Assembly: GCA_910584485.1 (NCBI GenBank)
Contig: CAJUAV010000012.1
Coordinates: forward strand, 5,618 to 69,617
Length of the DNA: 64,000 nucleotides
Direction: 5' to 3'
Source: an uncultured Alistipes sp.
GTDB taxonomy: Bacteria; Bacteroidota; Bacteroidia; Bacteroidales; Rikenellaceae
Each line of letters begins with the position of its first letter. The first letter of the stretch is position 1. The translations under genes were made by a program, and so were the position numbers. The notes under the pieces were generated by a model. That model saw only the letters and a program-made list of their open reading frames with translations. It ran no database searches and was not told where the DNA came from. Shown here piece after piece: positions 24,486 to 37,575 of this stretch.

Positions 24486-26645
24486 TCAGCGCTTGAGTTT
24501 GCCGAAGGAGACCACCTCGAAATCGAGCTGCCGCTTCTGCAGGTCGGCGCGGCGTACGCGGATGCGGACGGGATCGCCGAGCGTCAGCCGTCGTCCCGAG
24601 CGGTGGCCGTGGATTTCGTAGCGTTCGCGGTCGAACTGGTAGTAGTCGTCCTCGATGTCGCGCAGGAAGCACATGCCTTCGATGTGGTTCTCGTCCAGCT
24701 CGACGTAGAGGCCCCATTCGCTGAGACCCGAGATGTGGCCTTCGTACTCCTGGCCGATGCGCTCCTTCATGAATTCGACCATCTTGTATTTGATCGAGGC
24801 GCGTTCGGCTTCGGCGGCGATCACCTCGCGTTCCGAGGCGTGGTCGCATAGTTCGTCGAGGGTGCGGCGGTCGGCCGATTTGCCTCCTGCGAGGTAGCGG
24901 GCCAGCAGCCGGTGGACCATCATGTCGGGGTAGCGGCGGATGGGCGAGGTGAAATGCGTGTAGTAGGGGAAGGCGAGGCCGTAGTGGCCGATGTTCTCGG
25001 TCGAGTAGCAGGCCTTGGCCATCGAGCGGACGGCCATCGTCGAGAGGGCGTTCTCTTCGGCCTTGCCGTGTACGCTCTTGAGCAGCTTGTTGAGCTCCTT
25101 GGCGATGGCGCGTCCCTTCGTGGCGCGGAAGATGTGGCCGAAGCGCAGGGCGAACTGGCGGAAGCGGTCCAGCTTCTCGTCGCTGGGCTTGTCGTGGATG
25201 CGGAAGACCATCGTGCGGGGGATCTTGCGGCCGTGGTCGCCGATGCGGTGGGCGCAGAACTCGGCTACGCGGCGGTTGGCCAGCAGCATGAACTCCTCGA
25301 TCATGCGGTTCGCCTCGCGCTGCACCTTGAAATAGACGCCGAGCGGTTTGCCGTGCTCGTCGAGGCGGAATTTCATCTCTTCGCGGTCGAAGGCCACGGC
25401 CCCCTTGCGGAAACGCTCCGCGCGCAGGGCTTCGGCCAGCCCATGGAGCGTCAGCACCTCTTCGGCGTAGTCGCCCCGACCCGTTTCGATCACCTGCTGC
25501 GCCTCCTCGTAGGTGAAGCGGCGGTCGGAGTAGATCACCGTGCGGCCGAACCATTCGTCGAGCAGGTCGAGCTGTTCGTTGAGCGTGAAGACGGCCGAGA
25601 AGCAGAGGCTCTCCTCGTGGGGGCGCAGCGAGCAGAGTTCGTTCGAGAGCCGCTCGGGGAGCATCGGTACGGTGCGGTCGACGAGGTAGACCGACGTGCC
25701 GCGCGCGACGGCTTCGTCGTCGATCGCCGAACGGGGGCGGACGTAGTGGGTGACGTCGGCGATGTGCACGCCGATCTCCCAGACGCCGTCGCGTATGCGG
25801 CGCACCGAAAGGGCGTCGTCGAAGTCCTTGGCATCGGCGGGGTCGACCGTGAAGGTGGTCACCGCGCGGAAATCGCGGCGTTCGGCCAGGTCGGCCTCCG
25901 TGATGCCGCCCGCCATGGCGCGCGCCGCCTCCTCGACGGCGGGTTCGAAGCGGTAGGGCAGGTCGTATTCGGCCAGGATGGCGTGCATTTCGGCGTCGTT
26001 GTCGCCCGCCATGCCGAGGCGGTCGGTCAGCTCGCCCACGGGGTTCTTCGCCCCCTCGGGCCAGTCGGCGATGCGCACGACCACCTTTTCGCCCGACCGC
26101 AGATCGGGGTAGCGTTTTTTGGACAGGTAGATGTCGTAGGGCATGCGGCGCGAGTCGGGCCGCACGAAAATCTGGTGTTCGCCCGCGTCGACGACCCCCG
26201 TGTAGGGTTTGCCGCTGCGTTCGAGGATGCGCAGGATGCGGCCTTCGCAGGCGCCGCTGCGCGGGTCGCGGGTCAGGATTTCGACCGCCACGCGGTCGCC
26301 GTGCAGGGCGTTGGCGGTGTTGCGCTGGTGGACGAAGATGTCGTGCTCCTCGCCCTCGACCTTGACGTAGAGGGCTCCCGAGGCGAGCATGTCGCAGACG
26401 CCTTCGATGGCGGGGCGCTGCTGCTCGGCGAGGCGGTATTTGTCGCGCGCCACGAACTCCACGACCCCCTCTTCGCGGAGGTTGTGCAGGATTTCGAGCG
26501 TTTCGCGGCGACCCTGACGGTCGTTGCCGCCCGAAGCGGCGGCGAGGGCCTTGAGCGAGAATTTATGTTCGGGCATGTCGAGCATGTAGTTCAGCACCAG
26601 CGATGCCCGGTTTTGTTTGTGGGGTTTGTTCGATTGTTTTTTCAT
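24486..26645 (-). CDS. rnr: ribonuclease R
   Basis: This 719-residue 3'-5' exoribonuclease of the RNB family degrades structured RNA. In order it has a basic N-terminus with a winged-helix-like region, cold-shock OB domains (about 75-220), the RNB catalytic domain with DPADAKDFDDALS (metal-binding aspartates near residue 265-272), HIADVTHYVRP, the C-terminal catalytic HFTSPIRRYPD segment, and an S1 domain with YEGHISGLSEWGLYVEL at the end. The ATG at 26645 was chosen because upstream codons overlap the M20 gene. Its start overlaps the M20 stop by four bases, and the glycosyltransferase follows six bases after its stop. Confidence 0.95.
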   Translation of the reverse strand: MKKQSNKPHKQNRASLVLNYMLDMPEHKFSLKALAAASGGNDRQGRRETLEILHNLREEGVVEFVARDKYRLAEQQRPAIEGVCDMLASGALYVKVEGEEHDIFVHQRNTANALHGDRVAVEILTRDPRSGACEGRILRILERSGKPYTGVVDAGEHQIFVRPDSRRMPYDIYLSKKRYPDLRSGEKVVVRIADWPEGAKNPVGELTDRLGMAGDNDAEMHAILAEYDLPYRFEPAVEEAARAMAGGITEADLAERRDFRAVTTFTVDPADAKDFDDALSVRRIRDGVWEIGVHIADVTHYVRPRSAIDDEAVARGTSVYLVDRTVPMLPERLSNELCSLRPHEESLCFSAVFTLNEQLDLLDEWFGRTVIYSDRRFTYEEAQQVIETGRGDYAEEVLTLHGLAEALRAERFRKGAVAFDREEMKFRLDEHGKPLGVYFKVQREANRMIEEFMLLANRRVAEFCAHRIGDHGRKIPRTMVFRIHDKPSDEKLDRFRQFALRFGHIFRATKGRAIAKELNKLLKSVHGKAEENALSTMAVRSMAKACYSTENIGHYGLAFPYYTHFTSPIRRYPDMMVHRLLARYLAGGKSADRRTLDELCDHASEREVIAAEAERASIKYKMVEFMKERIGQEYEGHISGLSEWGLYVELDENHIEGMCFLRDIEDDYYQFDRERYEIHGHRSGRRLTLGDPVRIRVRRADLQKRQLDFEVVSFGKLKR

Positions 26646-27781
26646 CGGTTGAGTATTTCGTAAGCGAGGGCCGAAAGGAAATCGATGCCGACGCCGATCG
26701 CCGCTTCGGACGGAGCGTACTCCGCCGTGTGCGAACGGCCCGCATCGGGTCCGACCCCCAGTCGGTAAAACAGCGAGGGGTATCGCTGCGTGTAGAAGCC
26801 GAAATCTTCGGCCATGGGACGCATCGGCAGCATCTCGACGGCGTCGCCTCTGCGGCGGGCCAGCGCGACGGCCTGTTCGACGAGGGCCGCATCGTTGACC
26901 ACGCAGGGGTAGCCGCGGCTGATGCCTGCCTGCGTGTGCGTGCCGCAGGCTTCGTCCGTCCGGGCGGCGCAGGCGGCGATGAGGGCATGGCTTTCGCGCC
27001 GAACCTCTTCGTCGAAGGTGCGCAACGTTCCTGCCAGGGTCACCGTGTCGGGTACGACGTTCGTGGCGCCGTCGGCGACGATGCGGCCGATCGAGAGGAT
27101 GCGCTCGGGGGCATTGAGGTCCAGCAGCCGCGTGACGAGGCGGGCGGCGGCGGCTACGGGATCCTGCAGCAGCTCGCGGCGGGCGCCGTGGCCGCCGCGT
27201 CCCGTGACGGTCAGGTGCAGCTCGTCGCAGGCGGCCATGAACTTGCCTGCGCGGAAACCGAAGGTGCCGACAGGCAGCTGCCATTCGCAGTGCTCGCCGA
27301 CGACGGCCCGCACGTCGTACGCGGCGAAAGGATCTTCGGCCAGCACGAGCGACGCTCCGCCCGGGTTGCACTCCTCGCCCGGCTGGAAGAGCCCCAGCAC
27401 CGTCCCCTCGAAATCGGGGTCGGCTGCCAGACGGCACAGCACGCCGTAGAGGATGGCGGCGTGCAGGTCGTGGCCGCAGGCGTGCATGACGCCGTCGTGT
27501 TCCGAGGCGTAGGGAAGCCCCGTGCGTTCGCGGATCGGCAGCGCGTCGATGTCGGCGCGCAGCACGAGGGCGCGGCGGGCCGTTTCGGGGGTGCTCCGAC
27601 GACCGACGAGGGTGGCCAGCACCCCCGTCGAGGCGATCGGACGGCAGACGATGCCCGCCGCGGTCAGCTGTTCGGTGATGAAGGCGGCCGTGCGGTGCTC
27701 CTCGAACGACAGTTCGGGATGACGGTGCAGGTGACGACGGAATCGGATCGGGTCCACGTTATTTCGGTTCAATGTGTTCAT
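26642..27781 (-). CDS. M20D amidohydrolase (N-acyl amino acid/hippurate hydrolase type)
   Basis: This 379-residue zinc or manganese peptidase-fold enzyme hydrolyses N-acyl or aminobenzoyl amino acids. The metal site is visible: VLRADIDALPI, HACGHDLHAAIL, FQPGEE and a C-terminal MAEDFGFY block, with the dimerisation domain near GRGGHGA. It opens RRHLHRHPELSFEEHRTA, standard for M20D. The exact substrate cannot be read. The ATG at 27781 was chosen because upstream sequence is repeat DNA. It is the first gene of a minus-strand unit with rnr and the glycosyltransferase; no clear promoter was seen, as the 5' side is repeat copy 4. Confidence 0.9.
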   Translation of the reverse strand: MNTLNRNNVDPIRFRRHLHRHPELSFEEHRTAAFITEQLTAAGIVCRPIASTGVLATLVGRRSTPETARRALVLRADIDALPIRERTGLPYASEHDGVMHACGHDLHAAILYGVLCRLAADPDFEGTVLGLFQPGEECNPGGASLVLAEDPFAAYDVRAVVGEHCEWQLPVGTFGFRAGKFMAACDELHLTVTGRGGHGARRELLQDPVAAAARLVTRLLDLNAPERILSIGRIVADGATNVVPDTVTLAGTLRTFDEEVRRESHALIAACAARTDEACGTHTQAGISRGYPCVVNDAALVEQAVALARRRGDAVEMLPMRPMAEDFGFYTQRYPSLFYRLGVGPDAGRSHTAEYAPSEAAIGVGIDFLSALAYEILNR

Positions 27782-27867
27782 TCTTTTTCGGTGGCGGGCC
27801 GCCCTGTTGGGAACGGAGTCCTGTGCCCGAGGTCTCTTGGCGGGCTTTCGGGTTTCGTCGCACGCCG

Positions 27868-28300
27868 CAGGGTTCGATCCCGCGGGATCGGCGGGCCGCA
27901 GCTTTCTGCGGCGAAGGTCCGTAATTCGCAGCCGCTCATTGCGAGCGCTTTGCAAGCTGCTGCCCGAACACGCATCGCACGCAAGTGCGGCGGGCCGAAG
28001 CTTTCTGCGGCGAAGGTCCGTAATTCGCAGCCGCTCGTTGCGTGCGTTTCGCAAGCTGCGACCCGAACACGAATCGCGCGCAGCGCGGCGGGCCGAAGCC
28101 TCCGCGTGCGGAGGCCCGCAGTTTTGGCAAACATGCGTGCTCTCCGCAGGCTTCGACCCGAGTTCGAATTCGTACGTTGCATGTGTCGAACTCGACGTCA
28201 AAGACGTCGGTAGCCCGCAGCCGCCCCTTGGCGGAGGGCTGCGTCTCGCGTCGGCTCGCAGCAGGCTCCTCCGCCTGGCTGCGGGCCGAAGCTCCTTTCT
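27868..28300 (+). repeat. modular intergenic repeat, copy 4
   Basis: The gap 27782-28413 is dominated by this repeat. Hairpins with different arms are gatccc/gggatc (27872-27886), cgcac/gtgcg (27973-27988), cgcgc/gcgcg (28075-28088) and gacgtc/gacgtc (28194-28209). An internal duplication of about 105 bp (GCAGCTTTCTGCGGCGAAGG / GAAGCTTTCTGCGGCGAAGG, with GTCCGTAATTCGCAGCCGCT) starts at about 27898 and 27995. The CTCCGCAGGCTTCGACCCG block lies near 28143-28161 and the TAGCCCGCAGCCGCC block at 28211-28288. Confidence 0.88.
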
Positions 28301-28413
28301 GTCGCCAGTCCGCAGGGGCCCGTATTTCGCCCAAGGTTCGATGCCGCCTCCGCCCCTCTGCGGGCCCGAAGGCTCCTCGCGGGCAGGCAAAACAGCTCCC
28401 GCAAAAGCCTCTC

Positions 28414-29375
28414 CTAAAAAATCGTCCGTGCGATGCGGAGGATGTTTTCGGCCTTTCCCATCGGGTAATAGTGCAGCACGGGCACCCCCGCCGCCTTCAG
28501 TTCGCGGCTCTGGGCGATGGCCCACTCGGTCCCGATTTCGCGCACGGCGGTCTTATCGTCGCGGTGGCGCAGCACCTCGCGCGCGAGCTCCTCGGGGATG
28601 CTGCAACCGAAGGTTTCGGGCAGCAGCGTCAGGTGGCGCACCGTGGCGAGCGGCTTGATCCCGGGGATGATCGGCACGTCGATCCCCGCGGCGCGGCAGC
28701 GGTCGACGAACTCGAAGAAGCGGCGGTTGTCGTAGAAGAGCTGCGTGACGATGTATTGCGCCCCCGCATCGATCTTCTCGCGCAGGTGCCGCAGATCCTC
28801 TTCGGCCGAGGCGGCCTCGCCGTGCGTCTCGGGGTATCCCGCCACGCCGATCGTGAAGGCCGAGTGGTGGCAGATCTCCACCTCGCCGTCGACGAACTCG
28901 CCGCGGTTCATCGCCGCGATCTGCCGCACGAGGCCGGCTGCGTGGGCGTGCCCTTCGGGATGGGGGACGAAGCGCGCCTCCTCCTCCGACTTGTCGCCGC
29001 GCAGGGCCAGGATGTTGTGCAGCCCCAGAAAGTCGAGGTCGATCAACGCGTCCTCGATGTCGTAGCGCGACTGCCCGCCGCAGATGAGGTGGGGCACCAC
29101 CTCGACGCCGTAGCGGCGGTGGATGGCCGCCGAAATGCCCACCGTCCCGGGGCGGCGCCGCACGACGTGACGTTCGATCGTGCCGTCGGCGCGCTGCGTC
29201 CGCTTGATTCCCTCGCGGTGGCAGGTGACGTTGATGTAGGCGGGGTCGAAGGGCAGCAGCCGCTCGATCGTCGCGGCGATCCCCTCCGTGCCGTCTCCCT
29301 TGAGGGGCGGCAGCAGCTCGAAGGCGAAGCGGGTGCGGCCGCTCGTCTGCGCTTCGCGGATCAGTTCGACGACGT

Positions 29376-29379
<4 letters not shown>
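28414..29379 (-). CDS. metF: methylenetetrahydrofolate reductase
   Basis: This 321-residue flavoprotein TIM barrel makes 5-methyl-THF for methionine synthesis. It has the FAFELLPPLKGDG opening with the catalytic glutamate, VPHLICGG, LALRGDKSEEE, the FAD-contact CHHSAFTIGVAGYPETH, AGAQYIVTQLFYDN and PIIPGIKPL. The ATG overlaps the metH stop by four bases (29376-29379), so the enzyme that makes methyl-THF is translated right after the enzyme that uses it. The regulation signal must be at the head of the operon near 33800. Confidence 0.95.
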
Positions 29380-32980
<3,601 letters not shown>

Positions 32981-32984
<4 letters not shown>

Positions 32985-33784
32985 CGTTCGACGGGTTCTA
33001 TTTCGTATATATGGGGCCACCGCTTGCCCGTGACGAAGATGCGCTTCGTCGCCGCGTCGTAGGCGATGCCGTTCAGGACGTCCGTGGCGGGGGTGCGCTC
33101 CGCTTCGGGCAGCAGCCCCGTCAGATCCACGATCCCCTCGACGACGCCCGTCGCGGGGTCGATCACGACGATTTCGTCCGTCGTGTAGACGTTGGCCCAC
33201 AGGCGGCCGTCGATCCACTCCAGCTCGTTGAGAAAGCGGACGGGCTCGCCCGCGAGGGTCACCGTGCGCGTCGCCGTGCGGCGGAAGGTGACGAGGTCGA
33301 GCTCGTAGAGGTTCGCCGAGCCGTTCGTGAACCAGAGCTTCCGTCCCTCGGGGTCGGAGGCGAGGCCCCACCCCTCGCCCGCATAGCGGAAGCGGCGGAG
33401 TTCTTCGCCCGTGCGGCGGTCGTAGACGTGGCAGGTGTTCGACTCCCAGGTCAGCTGATAGACGAGCGTGTCGACGAGGGCGATCCCCTCGCCGAATTCG
33501 CTCTCGGGTAGCCGTGCGAGCGTCTGCGTGCGGCCCGTTTCGAGGTCGGTCGTGCGGAGCTCCGAACGGCCGTATTCGCCCGTTCCCTCCCACAGCAGGC
33601 CGTCGGCGTAGCAGAGCCCCTGCGTGTAGGCGGTCGTCGAGTGGGGATAGACCGCCTTGATGCGGTAGGTATAGCGGGTCGGCTCGGCGGGAGCCTCGCT
33701 CGCCGCCGTCCGCCAGGCAGCCCTGCCGCCGCAGGCCGTCGGCAGCAGGCTCGCGAGCAGCAGGAGAAGATGCAGTCGATTCAT
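32981..33784 (-). CDS. glutaminyl-peptide cyclotransferase lipoprotein
   Basis: This 267-residue protein has a lipoprotein signal (cysteine at about residue 18 in LLPTACGG). It matches the bacterial/plant-type glutamine cyclotransferase beta-propeller, which forms N-terminal pyroglutamate. Visible segments are HSTTAYTQGLCYADGLLWEGTGEYGRS, LTWESNTCHVYD, NELEWIDGRLWANVYTTDEIVVIDP and VLNGIAYDAATKRIFVTGKRWPHIYEI, the five-bladed propeller with conserved FTQGL/LNELE/NGIAYD signatures. It probably acts on the periplasmic side of the envelope. It is the first gene of the operon leading into metH and metF with four-base overlaps; the metabolic reason for this pairing is not evident. Confidence 0.9.
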
Positions 33785-33811
33785 CGTTCGATTTTTCGGT
33801 GTTTGATGGGC

Positions 33812-33842
33812 CAAAGGTACGAATAAGCGAGGGTAAAAGCAA
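33812..33842 (-). promoter_or_regulatory. promoter of the cyclase-metH-metF operon, inside a repeat
   Basis: Minus-strand TTG (33840-33842), a 20-base spacer, and TACCTTTG (33812-33819). The position relative to the repeat unit is the same as for the aroQ promoter at 6398-6428. I saw no SAM or cobalamin riboswitch between the promoter and the ATG at 33784, which are only about 28 bases apart. Confidence 0.72.
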
Positions 33843-33990
33843 GCTTGCTTGCATTTTGCCGAGCGGGAGTACCTTCGGCGCAGCCAAAGAGCGGGGGCAA
33901 AAGCACGCTTGTCCGCATTTGTGCCGAACAGGCCGAGGCACGCCTGCCTGCCTTTCGCCGCGCCGGAAATACCCTCGGCGCAGCCAAAGG
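33815..33990. repeat. diverged copies of the 73-bp promoter-bearing repeat
   Basis: A first copy (GTACGAATAAGCGAGGGTAAAAGC, AAGCTTGCTTGC, ATTTTGCCGAGCG, CTTCGGCGCAGCC) is followed by more degenerate copies to about 33990. That end again reads CCTCGGCGCAGCCAAAGGTACG with a minus-strand TACCTTTG (33985-33992). It fills most of the gap between the cyclase operon and tig. Confidence 0.85.
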
Positions 33991-34076
33991 TACGAAAACG
34001 ATGCGAAACGAAGCTCCCCGCGACTGTTTTTCCCAAAAATAAGCCGGCGGATGACCGATTAAACGGATTATTTTCG

Positions 34077-34084
34077 TACCTTTG
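34077..34084 (+). promoter_or_regulatory. -7 box of tig
   Basis: TACCTTTG, about 88 bases before the trigger factor ATG. The -33 region is not clear. Confidence 0.55.
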
Positions 34085-34171
34085 CCACCCGAATCGTTCC
34101 GCCCCGATGCGACCGCACCTCGGGCGGGAACGGTCGAACCCGTGTGAAGAAACTATAACACAGACGTTTCT

Positions 34172-35497
34172 ATGAATATTGTAAGAGAACAGCGCGAGGG
34201 CGGCGTTTCGCTCTTGAGCGTGACGGTCGGCGAGGCGGACTACGCTGCCGACGTGGAGAAGGCGCTGCGCGACTACCGTCGCAAGGCCAACATTCCGGGC
34301 TTCCGTCCGGGCATGGTGCCGATGGGCATCGTCAAGAAGATGTACGGCAAGGGGCTCGTGGCCGAGCAGTCCTACCGCAAGGCTTCGAACGGCGTCTTCG
34401 AATACCTCCGGAAGGAGGGCATCGACTACCTCGGCGACGTGATTCCGTCGGAGGAGCAGGGTGCCTTCGATTTCGACAACGCCACCGAGTTCGAGTTCAA
34501 GTTCGAGATCGGCGAGGCGCCGAAGATCGAGTTGGAGCTCTCCGACAAGGACGAGCTGACCTACCACCGCATCGCCGTCGAGGAGCAGATGCGCGCCGAT
34601 TACCGCTCGAACTACCTCCGTCGCTTCGGCCGTCTGGCCGACGTCGAGGAGGTGACCTCCGACGAGGCGCTGACGGTGACTCTCGACAACGGCGACATGC
34701 AGGTGCAGGACGCCTACGTGGGTCTCATCTCGATGAGCGAGGAGGAGCGCAAGCCCTTCCTCGGCAAGAAGGTGGGCGACAAGATGCAGGTGAACGTCAA
34801 CGAGCTCTACAAGACCCCGTCGCAGCGCGCCGCCATCCTGCAGGTGAAGGAGAACGAGCTGGAGACGATCAACCCCGAGTTCTCGATGGAGATCACCAAG
34901 ATCCGCAAGTTCGCCGAGCCCGAGCTCAACGAGGAGTTCTTCAAGATGGCCTTCCCCGCCGGCGACGTCAAGACGGCCGAGGAGCTGGATCGCATGCTCG
35001 AAGGGCAGATCGCTTCGGAGCTCGCACGCGAGAGCGACTACCTCTTCACGCTGCAGCTGCGCGACTACCTGGTCGCCAAGGCCGCGCTGAAGATGCCCGA
35101 GGCGTTCCTCAAGCGCTGGCTCTACACGATCAACGAGGGCAAGTTCACGATGGAGGATATCGAGAAGGATTTCGACCAGTTCCTCAAGATGTTCACCTGG
35201 AACTACCTCCAGAAGCACTTCATCGCCGCCGAGAAGCTGACCGTCACCCCCGAGGAGGCCGAGACGGAGGCCAAGGCGCTCGCCGCCGCGCAGTTCGCGC
35301 AGTACGGCATGCCGTCGGTTCCCGAAGATATGCTGGCGGGCTATGCCAAGCAGATCCTCGACAACAAGGAGCAGTCGCAGAAGATCTACGAGAAGCTCTT
35401 CGAGGTGAAGGTGGTCGAGGCCGTCAAGGGCAAGATCAAGGTGACCGAAAAGGCCGTATCTTCGGAAGAATTTGCGAATTTGGCCAAGGCGATGTAG
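34172..35497 (+). CDS. tig: trigger factor
   Basis: This 441-residue ribosome-associated chaperone has the ribosome-docking N-terminal domain with KANIPGFRPGMVP (about residues 42-54, the conserved G-F-R-x-G signature). A central region shows little similarity to the FKBP-type isomerase core, as usual in Bacteroidetes. A long helical C-terminal domain contains FAEPELNEEFFK. It shields nascent proteins at the ribosome exit. It sits upstream of clpP and clpX in the widespread tig-clpP-clpX order, but clpP has its own promoter, so co-transcription is only partial at best. Confidence 0.93.
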   Translation: MNIVREQREGGVSLLSVTVGEADYAADVEKALRDYRRKANIPGFRPGMVPMGIVKKMYGKGLVAEQSYRKASNGVFEYLRKEGIDYLGDVIPSEEQGAFDFDNATEFEFKFEIGEAPKIELELSDKDELTYHRIAVEEQMRADYRSNYLRRFGRLADVEEVTSDEALTVTLDNGDMQVQDAYVGLISMSEEERKPFLGKKVGDKMQVNVNELYKTPSQRAAILQVKENELETINPEFSMEITKIRKFAEPELNEEFFKMAFPAGDVKTAEELDRMLEGQIASELARESDYLFTLQLRDYLVAKAALKMPEAFLKRWLYTINEGKFTMEDIEKDFDQFLKMFTWNYLQKHFIAAEKLTVTPEEAETEAKALAAAQFAQYGMPSVPEDMLAGYAKQILDNKEQSQKIYEKLFEVKVVEAVKGKIKVTEKAVSSEEFANLAKAM

Positions 35498-35517
35498 CAT
35501 AATTCGCAAAAAAACGT

Positions 35518-35525
35518 TATCTTTG
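35518..35525 (+). promoter_or_regulatory. -7 box of clpP
   Basis: TATCTTTG in the 80-base gap after tig, about 50 bases before the clpP ATG. Confidence 0.55.
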
Positions 35526-35577
35526 GACTTTGCAGGCGTGATGTTTGCAAAGTCCTTTTTTTCAAAACAGGAAAGCC

Positions 35578-36249
35578 ATGATTTCGGAATTTGAAAAATA
35601 CGCCCGCGGAGCGCACGGCTTGAGCTCGCTGAAACTGCACGACTTCCAGTCGATTTCGGCCTCGTACGTTTCGCCGACGATCATCGAGGAGCGCCAGTTG
35701 AACGTGGCGACGATGGACGTCTTTTCGCGCCTGATGATGGACCGCATCATCTTCCTCGGGGCGCCCATCTACGACGATGCGGCCAACATCATCCAGGCGC
35801 AGCTGCTCTTTCTCGAATCGGTCGATCCCGAGAAGGACATCCAGATCTACATCAACTCCCCGGGCGGTTCGGTCTCGGCGGGGCTGGGCATCTACGACAC
35901 GATGCAGCTCGTCGGCTGCGACGTGGCGACGATCTGCACGGGCATGGCCGCCTCGATGGGGGCCGTGCTGCTGACGGCGGGTGCCGCGGGCAAACGCTCG
36001 GCGCTGCCCCATTCGCGGGTGATGATCCACCAGCCGCTGGGCGGTGCGCAAGGACAGGCCTCCGACATCGAGATCACGGCGCGCGAGATCCTCAAGACGC
36101 GCCACGAACTCTACGAGATCATTTCGCAGCACGCGGGCGTGCCCCTGAAGAAGATCGAGCGCGATGCCGATCGCGACTACTGGCTGTCGGCCGCCGAGGC
36201 CAAAAACTACGGGCTGATCGACGAGGTGCTGTCGAAACGCGAAAAGTAG
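35578..36249 (+). CDS. clpP: ATP-dependent Clp protease proteolytic subunit
   Basis: This 223-residue self-compartmentalising serine protease forms 14-mers with ClpX. The catalytic serine is S126 in GMAASMGA and the histidine is H151 in MIHQP; the aspartate is near residue 198-200 in ADRD. The oxyanion segment NSPGGSV is at about 93-99. The ATG at 35578 follows CAGGAAAG and is preferred over an in-frame upstream ATG at 35545. It lies eleven bases upstream of clpX and is surely co-translated with it. Confidence 0.95.
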   Translation: MISEFEKYARGAHGLSSLKLHDFQSISASYVSPTIIEERQLNVATMDVFSRLMMDRIIFLGAPIYDDAANIIQAQLLFLESVDPEKDIQIYINSPGGSVSAGLGIYDTMQLVGCDVATICTGMAASMGAVLLTAGAAGKRSALPHSRVMIHQPLGGAQGQASDIEITAREILKTRHELYEIISQHAGVPLKKIERDADRDYWLSAAEAKNYGLIDEVLSKREK

Positions 36250-36260
36250 CGAAGAAACAC

Positions 36261-37535
36261 ATGACGCAAAAGAGAAACAATACGAACAACCGGCGCACGG
36301 ACGGCGGCGACTGCTGCTCCTTCTGCGGAGCGCGCCGCGCCGACGTCGAAATCCTCTTTCAGGGGCTCGACGGCGCCAATATCTGCAACAAGTGCATCGA
36401 AAACGGCTATAAGATCCTCGGCGAGAACGCCGTGGGGTCGCAGGCGAAACCCTCGTCGGCGCCGCTGCGCCGCGAGGACCTGCTCAAACCCGTGCAGATC
36501 AAGGCCTTTTTGGACGACTGGGTGATCGGTCAGGACGACGCCAAGCGCGCGATGGCCGTCGCCGTCTACAACCATTACAAACGCCTGCTGGCGCCTGCCG
36601 ACGGCAGCGAGGTGGAGATCGACAAGTCGAACATCGTGCTGGTGGGTCCCACGGGCACGGGCAAGACGCTCATCGCCCGCACGATCGCCAAGCTGCTCAA
36701 AGTCCCCTTCACGATCGTCGACGCGACGGTCCTCACCGAAGCGGGCTACGTGGGCGAGGACGTCGAGGGCATTCTGACGCGGCTGCTGCAGGTGGCCGAC
36801 TACGACGTGGCCGCCGCCGAGCGGGGCATCGTCTTCATCGACGAGATCGACAAGATCGCCCGCAAGAGCGACAACCCCTCGATCACGCGCGACGTCTCGG
36901 GCGAAGGGGTGCAGCAGGCGCTGCTGAAGATCCTGGAGGGCACCGTGGTGAACGTTCCGCCCCAGGGCGGGCGCAAGCACCCCGACCAGAAATTCATCCA
37001 GGTCGACACGCGCAACATCCTCTTCATCTGCGGCGGCGCCTTCGACGGCATCGAGAAGAAGATCGCCCAGCGGCTCAACACCCGAGCGCTGGGCTTCGGC
37101 CGCATCCGCACGGAGCAGGTCGACCGCAACAACCTCATGAAATACATCCTGCCGCAGGACCTGCGCTCGTTCGGTCTGATCCCCGAGCTGGTGGGGCGTC
37201 TGCCGGTGCTCACCTTCATGCAGCCCCTCGGCCGCGAGGCGCTGCGCTCGATCCTCACGGAGCCCAAGAACGCGATCGTCAAGCAGTACGAACGCCTCTT
37301 CGCCATGGACGGCGTGGAGCTTCGCTTCGAGGAGGAGGCGCTGGACTACATCGTCGACAAGGCGATCGAGTTCAAGCTCGGCGCTCGCGGCCTGCGCTCG
37401 ATCGCCGAGGCGGTGATGACGGAGGCGATGTTCCGCCTGCCGTCGAGCGACGAGCGACGCTTCACCGTGACGCGCGACTACGCCGCCGAGCGCTTCGAGC
37501 GATCGTCCGTGGTGCAGCTGCGCCAGGTGGGCTGA
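36261..37535 (+). CDS. clpX: ClpXP unfoldase subunit ClpX
   Basis: This 424-residue AAA+ unfoldase has a zinc-binding N-terminal domain (C19-x2-C22 and C42-x2-C45) for substrate and adaptor recognition. Walker A is GPTGTGKT (129-136) and Walker B is IVFIDEIDK. The ClpP-binding loop is in the region of the usual IGF-type tripeptide (ALGFGRIR here). The sensor and small-domain segments close with KLGARGLRSI and FRLP. Length and motifs are normal. It is followed 40 bases later by transketolase. Confidence 0.95.
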   Translation: MTQKRNNTNNRRTDGGDCCSFCGARRADVEILFQGLDGANICNKCIENGYKILGENAVGSQAKPSSAPLRREDLLKPVQIKAFLDDWVIGQDDAKRAMAVAVYNHYKRLLAPADGSEVEIDKSNIVLVGPTGTGKTLIARTIAKLLKVPFTIVDATVLTEAGYVGEDVEGILTRLLQVADYDVAAAERGIVFIDEIDKIARKSDNPSITRDVSGEGVQQALLKILEGTVVNVPPQGGRKHPDQKFIQVDTRNILFICGGAFDGIEKKIAQRLNTRALGFGRIRTEQVDRNNLMKYILPQDLRSFGLIPELVGRLPVLTFMQPLGREALRSILTEPKNAIVKQYERLFAMDGVELRFEEEALDYIVDKAIEFKLGARGLRSIAEAVMTEAMFRLPSSDERRFTVTRDYAAERFERSSVVQLRQVG

Positions 37536-37575
37536 CGAACCGAGATCGATTCAAAAACATCATACGCAAACAGTT

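Noticed and set aside
33785..33811. SAM or cobalamin riboswitch before the metH operon
   Set aside because: Only about 28 bases separate promoter and start codon, too short for either riboswitch.
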